DNA of 64,000 nt, taken from Pseudomonadota bacterium (GTDB taxonomy: Bacteria > Pseudomonadota > Gammaproteobacteria > Burkholderiales > Burkholderiaceae_C). The position numbers and the translations under genes are program-made. The stretch spans positions 1 through 64,000 of the forward strand of contig JAKBBP010000006.1 in NCBI GenBank assembly GCA_021808445.1. The letters are read 5' to 3'. The notes under the pieces are model-generated. The model was not told the DNA's origin. It made no database searches and was given only the letters and a program-made list of their open reading frames with translations. Positions 55,023 to 64,000 of the stretch are shown in pieces (position 1 is the stretch's first letter; every line of letters starts with the position of its first letter).

Positions 55023-55715
55023 ATGACCCAGCTGAATCAACTTGGCGTGGTGCATCGCAAGATCCAGCGCGCCGACCCCGAGGCCGTCAAGGCCCTGTCG
55101 GGCTTCGGATCGGCCACCGTGCACGAGGCCATGGGCCGCGTCGGCCTGATGCGTCCCTACATGCGACCCATCTACGGCGGCGCCCATGCCTGCGGCACGG
55201 CGGTCACCGTGCTGCTCCACCCGGGCGACAACTGGATGCTGCACGTGGCGGCCGAACAGATCCGCCCCGGCGATCTGGTGGTCGCCGCGGTGACGGCCGA
55301 ATGCAGCGACGGTTATTTCGGCGATCTGCTGGCGACTTCCTTTCGCGCCCAGGGAGCCTGCGGCCTGGTGATCGAGGCGGGCGTGCGCGACGTCAAGGAC
55401 CTCACCGAGATGCGATTTCCGGTCTGGAGCCGCTACATCAGCGCCAAGGGCACCATCAAGGCCACCGTGGGTTCGGTGAACGTGCCCGTGGTCTGCGCCG
55501 GGGTGCAGGTGCAGCCTGGCGACGTGGTCGTGGCCGATGAGGACGGTGTGGTCGTGGTGCCGGCGGCGGTGGCCGCCGCCACCGCCGAGGCGGCCGCGGC
55601 CCGCGAAGCCAACGAGACCGACAAGCGCAGGAAGCTGGCCTCCGGAGTGCTGGGCCTGGACATGTACAAGATGCGCGAGCCGCTGGAAAAGGCCGGCCTG
55701 CGCTACGTGGACTGA
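55023..55715 (+). CDS. ligK: 4-carboxy-4-hydroxy-2-oxoadipate aldolase
   Basis: This 230-residue class II aldolase (RraA-like fold) cleaves 4-carboxy-4-hydroxy-2-oxoadipate to pyruvate and oxaloacetate and can decarboxylate oxaloacetate. Family landmarks are [25 protein letters not shown], the active-site GDLLATSF and [11 protein letters not shown], and the C-terminal [20 protein letters not shown]-type tail. It follows ligJ with ligI downstream, completing the lower pathway to central metabolites. Confidence 0.92.
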   Translation: MTQLNQLGVVHRKIQRADPEAVKALSGFGSATVHEAMGRVGLMRPYMRPIYGGAHACGTAVTVLLHPGDNWMLHVAAEQIRPGDLVVAAVTAECSDGYFGDLLATSFRAQGACGLVIEAGVRDVKDLTEMRFPVWSRYISAKGTIKATVGSVNVPVVCAGVQVQPGDVVVADEDGVVVVPAAVAAATAEAAAAREANETDKRRKLASGVLGLDMYKMREPLEKAGLRYVD

Positions 55716-55720
55716 AGGCC

Positions 55721-56680
55721 GTGAGCGACGAACCGAGGGATCGCGCTCGCTCCTGGGTCGTAGGCCTGGTCGGCTACGGAGAGGTGGGGCGCATCGTCGC
55801 CGAGGACCTGCGCGCGCTGGGCGTGCAGCAGGTGCTGGCCTGGGATCGCAAGCTGCTCGGGGAGGATCGCGCGCCCCTGCTGGAGCACGCCGCCGCGCAG
55901 GGCGTGCGTCCGACCGGCTCCGCGGCGGAGTTGGCGCGTGCCTGCGACCTGGTGATCAGCGCGGTCACGGCCAGCCAGGCCGTGGCCGTGGCGGTGCAAT
56001 GCGCGCCGGCCTTGCGCGCGGGCGCCTGGTTCGTCGACGTGAATTCCGCCTCGCCAGGCGCGAAATCGCAGGCGGCCACGGCCATCGAGGCGGTCGGCGG
56101 CCGCTACGTCGAGGCCGCCGTGATGACCTCGATCCCGCCATACCGCAGCAAGGTGCCGATGCTGCTTGGCGGCCCGCATGCGCGCGAGTTCGCCCCGCAC
56201 ATGCAGGCGCTGGGTTTCGGCGCAGCGCGTTTCGGAGACGAGCGCCTGGGCATCGTCTCGGCCACCAAGATGTGCCGCAGCGTGATGATCAAGGGTCTGG
56301 AGGCCATGGTCATCGAGAGTTTCAGCGCAGCAAGGGCCTACGGCGTCGAGGACGCCGTGCTGGCCTCGCTGGCCGAGACCTTTCCGGGCATCGACTGGGA
56401 GCGCCAGGGCGCCTACTTTTTCCAGCGCGTGATCGAGCACGGCCGCCGACGCAGCGAGGAAATGCGGGAGGTGGCCCGTACCGTCGAGGAGACCGGCCTG
56501 AACCCCTGGTCGGCGGCTGGAACCGCCGAGCGGCAGGCCTGGGTGGCGGACCTGGCGGACCAGGGCGTTTTCGGGCGCCGTGGCGAGCAGGGCTACGCCC
56601 GCAGCGCCGACTGGAGGGTCGAGGCCGACCGATTGCTGGGCGCCTCCCAGGGCGCGCGCGACCATGCCGACAAGGACTGA
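55721..56680 (+). CDS. NAD(P)-binding oxidoreductase with DUF1932
   Basis: This 319-residue protein has a Rossmann start (GLVGYGEVGRIVAEDL, residues about 15-30) and a C-terminal DUF1932-type helical domain (about 190-265), as in 3-hydroxyisobutyrate dehydrogenase relatives. It starts with GTG at 55721, five bases after ligK. Its position inside the lig operon shows it is expressed with the pathway, but no step is established. It could act on a side product or replace the missing 4-oxalomesaconate tautomerase step; the latter is speculation. Confidence 0.75.
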   Translation: MSDEPRDRARSWVVGLVGYGEVGRIVAEDLRALGVQQVLAWDRKLLGEDRAPLLEHAAAQGVRPTGSAAELARACDLVISAVTASQAVAVAVQCAPALRAGAWFVDVNSASPGAKSQAATAIEAVGGRYVEAAVMTSIPPYRSKVPMLLGGPHAREFAPHMQALGFGAARFGDERLGIVSATKMCRSVMIKGLEAMVIESFSAARAYGVEDAVLASLAETFPGIDWERQGAYFFQRVIEHGRRRSEEMREVARTVEETGLNPWSAAGTAERQAWVADLADQGVFGRRGEQGYARSADWRVEADRLLGASQGARDHADKD

Positions 56681-56684
56681 ATCC

Positions 56685-57636
56685 ATGGTGTTCGAGAAAA
56701 CCCCCGGCTGGCTGGACTGGTACCAGGGCCCTTCACGCCCCCGTTTCGTGCTGCCGCCCGGAAGCGTCGACGCCCATTGCCACGTGTTCGGTCCCGGCGA
56801 GCGTTTCCCGTACGCGCCCGAACGCAAGTACACCCCCTGCGACGCGTCGCGCGAGCAGCTGTTCGCGCTGCGCGACCATCTGGGTTTCGCGCGCAACGTC
56901 ATCGTGCAGGCGACCTGCCATGGCGCCGACAACCGGGCGCTGGTGGATGCGCTGGAGCATTCCGGCGGACGCGCCCGTGGCGTGGCCACGGTGCGGCGCG
57001 ACGTCAGCGACGAGCAGCTGCGCGCACTCGATGCGGCTGGCGTGCGGGGCGTTCGCTTCAATTTCGTGCGCCGTCTGGTGGACTTCACGCCGCGCGAGGA
57101 ACTGATGGACATCGCCGCGCGCATCGCGCCCCTGGGGTGGCATGTGGTGATCTACTTCGAGGCGGTGGACCTCCCGGATCTGTGGGACTTCTTCAGCGCG
57201 CTGCCCACCAGGGTGGTGGTGGACCACATGGGGCGCCCCGACGTGAGCAAGCCGCTGGACGGGCCGGAATTCGAGCTTTTCCTGCGCTTCATGCGCGAGC
57301 ACGACAACGTGTGGTCCAAGGTCAGCTGCCCGGAGCGTCTGTCGGTCACGGGGCCGCCGGCGCTGCACGGCGAACGCCGGGCCTACCGCGACGTGGTGCC
57401 CTTCGCGCGGCGCATCGTCGAGACCTTTCCCGATCGCGTGCTGTGGGGCACCGACTGGCCGCATCCCAACCTGAAGAACCACATGCCCGACGATGGGCTG
57501 CTGGTCGACTTCATCCCCCACATCGCCCCGACCGAGTCGCTGCAGCGCAAGCTGCTGGTGGACAATCCCATGCGCCTGTACTGGCCGGAGGAATTCGGGG
57601 CGATACCAGGAACGCCCAGCTCGCACGGAGGCCGCG

Positions 57637-57647
<11 letters not shown>
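56685..57647 (+). CDS. ligI: 2-pyrone-4,6-dicarboxylate lactonase
   Basis: This 320-residue amidohydrolase opens 2-pyrone-4,6-dicarboxylate to 4-oxalomesaconate. Landmarks are DAHCHVFGPGERFPYAP (metal His pair), VQATCHGADNRA, RGVRFNFVRRLVDFTP, VVDHMGRPD, and WGTDWPHPNLKNH with the catalytic Asp. The ATG at 56685 is four bases after the DUF1932 gene. Its end overlaps the ligA start by 11 bases, which supports one operon. Confidence 0.93.
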
Positions 57648-59869
<2,222 letters not shown>

Positions 59870-61362
59870 GCAGGCGCCGGACCGGGCCGTTGCGCAGTCC
59901 CGCGGGAACGCGCAGGCCCCGCTGGCGCAACAGCAGCAGGCCGGCGGTGGCCAGCAGCATGCCGGCCAGCGCGATGACATGGATCGCCTGGTTCCCGAAC
60001 ACCGCGCGGTTCAAGGGACCGATGAGCAGCCCGCACAGGATCTGCGGCACCGTGATCGTGATGTTGAAGATGCCCAGGCAGGCCCCCATGTTCCGGGGCG
60101 GAACCTCGGCCGCCACGATGGCATAGGGAAGGGTGTTGAGGCTTCCGGAGAACAGCCCGAGCCCGAGCATCGCGCCATACACGGCCCGCATGTCGTGCAG
60201 GAAGGGCATGCCGACCAGGGTCGCGGCTCCGGCCAGCAGGGAGATCGCGTGTACCCGCTCGGGGTCGAAGCGCTCGGCCAGCCACGGCAGCGCCAGGGTG
60301 TAGAGCACGCCCACCGACTGGTAGATGGCGAAACAGATCCCCGACTGGATCACCCCCTTGGCGAGCAGGGCCTGGTGCTCCGGATGGACGGAAACGTCGG
60401 CGCCCGGAGGCAGCCCGAACATGTGCTGCGCCAGCGCCAGGCCGAAGTAGATCCATACGCTGAACAACCCCGCCCAGGTCAGCACCTGCACCAGGAACAG
60501 GCGGCGGATCACCGGAGGTGTCTGGCGAATGTTCCTGAATAGCTCGCGCGCCAGACGCGCGCAGAAGTCCGGGAATGCGCTGGATGCTTCCGGGGATGGC
60601 GAGGCCATGCGGTCCTTGTCCCGAAGCTGCCGGACTACCGGCGAGGCCGTGTGAAACAGGAGCAGGGCGCCGAGGAGCAGGGAAACCTTCAGGACCACGG
60701 GGATCTTGAATCCGGCCTCGCCCGGGTGGGCGAAGACGTGGGTCGCATGCATCAGCCAGGGAATGGCTCCTGCCAGCACTGCACCCAGCGAACCGAAGAG
60801 CGCCTGCCATGCAAAAGCCTTGGATTTCTGCCGATTGGGTGTGATATCCCCGATCAGCGAGCGCAGGCCCTCGGTGGCGCAATTGATGCTGCAACTCAGC
60901 AGGAGCACGAGCGTCGAGGTCAGCCAGAGGGCTTCCGAGAAGGCCAGCAGAGCCAGACTCGCGCAGCTCAGCATCGCCCCTGCGTAGATGTAGGGCATTC
61001 TCTTGCCGAAGCGCGTGTCCAGCAGGTCGCTGGCCTGGCCCAGCAGGGGTTGCACGATCAGTCCGGCGAGCGGTGGGATCAGCCACAGCCAGCTGACCTG
61101 CTGATCGGAGGCGCCCAGGAACTTGAACAGCCCGCTGGCGTTGTTCACCTCGAAGGTGCCGGCGGCCTGCAAACCCAGGTTTGCGAGCGATAAGTAGAAG
61201 AGTTGTCGATAGCTCAGGAGTGTCTGCGGATGTCCCATGGCTTGCGGGCCTCTGCCCCTGCATGCCCGGCCTGTCGAGGTGCCAGGCCGGGTGTCCATGC
61301 TACGCAGGGCGCCAAAGCCGTGGATGCGCAGGGGCCAAAGCCCGCGCTCCGGGACAACCCTC

Positions 61363-61392
61363 ATATCGAAACGCGATAACTGATAGCGCAGC
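61363..61392 (+). promoter_or_regulatory. Second putative LysR operator, before the channel gene
   Basis: TATCG-N5-CGATA at 61364-61378 lies within a 30-bp element matching 53848-53877 at 23 positions. It ends 107 bases before ATG 61500, nearly the same distance as the ligJ copy from its start. It also lies 125 bases from the divergent MFS start, so it could control both directions. Confidence 0.65.
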
Positions 61393-61499
61393 CGACCCTC
61401 TACGACAAGTCGGAGCGCGCCAACATAATCCCGTCGCCACGTTCGCGTGGCCATCGCCAATCAGAAATCAGCAGCAGACCAACGAAGGGAGACAGGATC

Positions 61500-62504
61500 A
61501 TGGCAATCTCGACCACGTCGCGAGTGCGGGCCACGCTGGGCGCGCTGGCCCTCGGGGCCGCCTGCGCGTTGCCCGCAGCCCATGCCGGCAACCTGGAGCC
61601 GGCGGGCATCAACACCGGAGGCACCAGCTTTTTCGACGGTTTCGGCGCGACCAAGCCGGGCCTGGCCTACCTGGGTTACTACCAGTACCAGCATTACGAC
61701 CGCATCGACGACAACACCGGAAACGAGTCGCCCGGGTTCAAGAACCCCAGCATCGACGTGTTCCTGATGCTCAATCAGCTGGCCTACACCACCGACAAGA
61801 CCTTCTTCGGCGGCGACGCGCACCTGGGATTCACCGGGCTGTTGCCGATCCTGCATTTCAACACCTCCTTCGGCGCGGGCTCGCCGGCGACGCTGGACTC
61901 GCAGGACGGAGTGGGCGACCTCACCCTGGGCGCCTACCTGCAGTTCAACCCGGTGATCAGCGGCGGCCGTCCCGTGTACTCGCAGCGCGTGGAATTCGAC
62001 GTCATCGTGCCCTCCGGGCAGTACAGCTCGAACACCGACATCAACCCGGGTTCCGGATTCTGGTCTCTCAACCCGTATTGGGCGGCCACGTGGCTGCCCA
62101 CGCCCAAGACCGAGATCAGCTGGCGTCTGCATTACCTGTACAACTTTTCCAACAACAATCCGCGTGATCCGGCCCACCTGGGGCTGACCAGCAGCAAGGC
62201 CGGGCAGGCGATGTGGGTGAATTTCACCGGTTCCTACGCGTTGAATCCCCAGTTGCATGTGGGCCTGAACGGTTATTACTTCCAGCAACTGACCAGCGAC
62301 AGCTATGACTGGAAGGCCGGCAGCACCCCCGTGGCCATGCCCTACGGCGACACCGGCAAGGCCGAGGTACTGGCCGTCGGCCCCGGCTTGTACTGGCAGG
62401 CCAACCCGACGAACATGTGGTTCGTGAACCTGTACGATCAGGTGCAGGCCAAGAACCATGTCCGCGGGACGGTGCTCAACGTGCACTGGGTCCATCCCTT
62501 CTGA
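61500..62504 (+). CDS. Outer-membrane SphA/MetA-type channel protein
   Basis: This 334-residue protein has a signal peptide (about 1-29, cleavage after AHA) and a beta-rich body ending in HWVHPF, the terminal Phe of outer-membrane barrels. The pattern (GGTSFFDGFGATKPGL, PGSGFWSLNPYWAATWLPTP, YWQANPTNMW landmarks) fits the phenol-degradation MetA/SphA family, proposed to admit aromatic or hydrophobic substrates. It is followed by a LivK-type binding-protein gene after 64 bases. The probable LysR operator suggests control with the lig operon. Confidence 0.82.
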   Translation: MAISTTSRVRATLGALALGAACALPAAHAGNLEPAGINTGGTSFFDGFGATKPGLAYLGYYQYQHYDRIDDNTGNESPGFKNPSIDVFLMLNQLAYTTDKTFFGGDAHLGFTGLLPILHFNTSFGAGSPATLDSQDGVGDLTLGAYLQFNPVISGGRPVYSQRVEFDVIVPSGQYSSNTDINPGSGFWSLNPYWAATWLPTPKTEISWRLHYLYNFSNNNPRDPAHLGLTSSKAGQAMWVNFTGSYALNPQLHVGLNGYYFQQLTSDSYDWKAGSTPVAMPYGDTGKAEVLAVGPGLYWQANPTNMWFVNLYDQVQAKNHVRGTVLNVHWVHPF

Positions 62505-62512
62505 GCCCTGAA

Positions 62513-62534
62513 GGGGCGGCGGACGAGTCGCCCC
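62513..62534 (+). terminator. Small hairpin between channel and binding-protein genes
   Basis: GGGGCG, ten bases, CGCCCC lie just after the channel gene stop. There is no T tract and the next gene continues on the same strand. It may be a partial terminator or mRNA stabiliser that sets gene ratio. Confidence 0.35.
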
Positions 62535-62568
62535 GCTTCCCGCATCGAGAACACGAGGAGACCTGAGC

Positions 62569-63897
62569 ATGTCCCGCAAGCCTGATCCCGAACAAGGCGG
62601 TGTCGACGCCTCGCGCCGCCAGCTGGTGGCCCTGGCCGGCGCCTCCGCCGCCACTGCCGCCACCGCCGCTGGCTCGCTGCTGCCTGCGGTGGCTTCGGCC
62701 GCCGCCAAGCCGACGCTGAAAATCGGCTTCATCAGCCCGCTGACCGGTCCGCTGGGGGGCTTCGGCGAAGCCGATCCCTTCGTGCTGGACCTGGTGCGCA
62801 AGAAGACCGCCGGCGGCGTGAGCATCGGCGGCACCACCTACGCCATCGAGCTGATCGGACGCGATACCCAGTCCGATCCCTCGCGCGCCAGCCAGTTGGC
62901 CAAGGATCTGATCAACAACCAGAAGATCGATCTCATGCTGACCACCTCCACCCCCGAGGTGGTGAACCCGGTGGCCGATGCCTGCGAGGCCTCGGGCATG
63001 CCCTGCCTGTCGACCGTGGATCCCTGGGAGTCCTGGTACTTCGGACGCGGGGCCAAGCCGGGCCAGCCTTCGCCGTTCAAGTGGACCTACCACTTCTCTT
63101 TCGGCACCGAGGAATTCGCCAGGATGTACCTGTCCACCTGGGCGCTGGTGCCGACCAACAAGAAGGTCGGTGTGCTGTACCCCAACGACGCCGACGGCAA
63201 CGCGCTGCGCGCGCACCTGGTGCCCGAGCTGAAAAAGGGCGGGTACACCATCGTCGACCCGGGCGCCTATCAGGACGGCACCACTGATTTCTCGTCGCAG
63301 ATCTCGCGCTTCAAGTCCGAAGGCGTGCAGATCATCACAGGCGCTCCCATCCCGCCGGATTTCATCACCTTCCTGCGCCAGGCCGCGCAGCAGGGCCTGG
63401 TGCACCGGCTGAAAATCGTCATGCCGGCCAAGTTCGGGCTGTTTCCCTCCGACATCGCCGCGCTGGGTGAACTGGGCCACAAGGTGGCGTCGGGCGCATA
63501 CTGGTCCCCGGCCTTCCCCTATGTCTCGCCGGTCGTGGGCCTGGGAGGCCAGCAGCTGGTCGATGTCTACGAGAAGGCCACGGGCAAGCAGTGGACCCAG
63601 CAGCTCGGCGCCTCGCTGGCGCTGATCGACGCGGGTTTCGCCGCGCTCAAGGCCAGCGGCGCGCCGAAGGACAAGGCCCGGGTGGCCGCGGCGATGAAGG
63701 TGCTCGACACGGTCACCACCGTGGGGCGCATCAATTTCCCCAAGGGCCCGGTGCCCAATGTCGCCACGGCGCCGATCATCGGTTCGCAATGGGTCAAGGC
63801 CAAGCCCGGAAGTCGTTTCAAGCTGAGCTTCCCGACCGTGGAGCATGCGGACGATCCCAAGGTGGCCATCCAGGCCAGGCTGCTGCCGTATGCCTGA
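62569..63897 (+). CDS. LivK-type ABC substrate-binding protein
   Basis: This 442-residue periplasmic protein has a signal with twin Arg (ASRRQLVALAG, residues about 14-24), which suggests Tat export. It carries the Leu/Ile/Val-binding fold, seen as LKIGFISPLTGPLGGFGEADPF and GRDTQSDPSRASQLAKDLI landmarks. Relatives near aromatic catabolic operons often bind aromatic acids. The next gene, an ABC ATPase, overlaps its stop by 8 bases, so a full importer probably lies beyond the window. Confidence 0.88.
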   Translation: MSRKPDPEQGGVDASRRQLVALAGASAATAATAAGSLLPAVASAAAKPTLKIGFISPLTGPLGGFGEADPFVLDLVRKKTAGGVSIGGTTYAIELIGRDTQSDPSRASQLAKDLINNQKIDLMLTTSTPEVVNPVADACEASGMPCLSTVDPWESWYFGRGAKPGQPSPFKWTYHFSFGTEEFARMYLSTWALVPTNKKVGVLYPNDADGNALRAHLVPELKKGGYTIVDPGAYQDGTTDFSSQISRFKSEGVQIITGAPIPPDFITFLRQAAQQGLVHRLKIVMPAKFGLFPSDIAALGELGHKVASGAYWSPAFPYVSPVVGLGGQQLVDVYEKATGKQWTQQLGASLALIDAGFAALKASGAPKDKARVAAAMKVLDTVTTVGRINFPKGPVPNVATAPIIGSQWVKAKPGSRFKLSFPTVEHADDPKVAIQARLLPYA

Positions 63898-64000
63898 TGC
63901 GCGCAGCCCCGCCGCCGCTTCGCCGGCGGCGCCTATCCTGTCGGCCACGCGTGTGGCCAAGAGCTTCGGCGCTCTGCGCGTACTCGAGGACGTCAGCCTG
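63890..64000 (+). CDS. ABC transporter ATPase, LivG-type (partial, 5' end)
   Basis: The first 37 codons are in the window. The frame starts MPDARSPAA and reaches LSATRVAKSFGALRVLEDVSL, the usual opening of a LivG-type ATPase before Walker A. The start overlaps the stop of the binding-protein gene. The gene runs off the right edge. It is expected to power the same importer. Confidence 0.75.
   Translation, partial: MPDARSPAAASPAAPILSATRVAKSFGALRVLEDVSL

Overview
The window is high-GC chromosomal DNA from a Gram-negative bacterium, most likely a betaproteobacterium of the order Burkholderiales. The evidence is a protocatechuate 4,5-cleavage (lig/pmd type) operon, a PagP outer-membrane enzyme, several lipoproteins, a LivK-type ABC uptake system and many c-di-GMP proteins. 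Species cannot be named from the sequence alone. No rRNA, tRNA, CRISPR array or intact transposase was recognised.

Left end (1-3550) is an accessory patch. A 107-bp repeat at 1-107 and 3441-3547 (97/107 identical) brackets it. Each copy starts with the last codons of a DsrE-like gene and carries a GGCATACC inverted repeat. Between the copies lie a 41-bp palindrome, a truncated type I methyltransferase (hsdM) fragment, a PD-(D/E)XK nuclease-like gene, an orphan merE, and a secreted DsrE-family gene broken by one in-frame stop.

3590-13540 holds a catabolic locus. A beta-keto acid cleavage enzyme (BKACE) and an SDR dehydrogenase diverge from a three-gene biotin carboxylase (AccB-like carrier, AccC-like carboxylase, OadA-like carboxyltransferase), an MFS transporter, an amidase and a TSUP permease. 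A convergent IclR regulator closes the locus. A 15-bp palindrome sits in the divergent promoter region.

13620-19260 encodes a DinB-fold protein, a GH5-type lipoprotein, a large repeat-type lipoprotein and an AraC regulator, all on the minus strand. 19718-28547 is a signalling block: a NarX-type kinase and NarL-type regulator, then cheR, cheB (with a degenerate receiver domain), cheW, a soluble poly-HAMP chemoreceptor and a GAF/degenerate-GGDEF protein. No cheA or cheY lies in the window.

28569-38051 contains a LysR-controlled acyl-CoA dehydrogenase and CoA-transferase pair, a MacB/Lol-like ABC exporter operon (adaptor, permease, ATPase) coupled to a DUF4087 protein, a membrane metallophosphoesterase and a TrhA/hemolysin III protein. 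At 38098-40037 two paralogous unknown small proteins flank an alpha/beta hydrolase. Both are preceded by the same box pair (CCGTGAAATAGTTG, then 22 nt, then CCTAG).

40237-52034 is rich in c-di-GMP genes (GAF-PAS-GGDEF-EAL, membrane GGDEF, a 1457-residue multi-domain GGDEF-EAL, and a tandem HD-GYP). Interspersed are a KGG-repeat stress protein, a small secreted protein and pagP coupled to a 112-residue unknown.

52132-64000 is the aromatic catabolism region. An SDR and a LysR regulator precede ligJ-ligK-(DUF1932 oxidoreductase)-ligI-ligA-ligB-ligC, which converts protocatechuate to pyruvate and oxaloacetate. A convergent MFS gene, an outer-membrane SphA/MetA-type channel, a LivK-type binding protein and the start of an ABC ATPase follow. 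A 30-bp element (23/30 identical) stands about 105 nt upstream of both ligJ and the channel gene, which suggests one LysR regulon for uptake and degradation.
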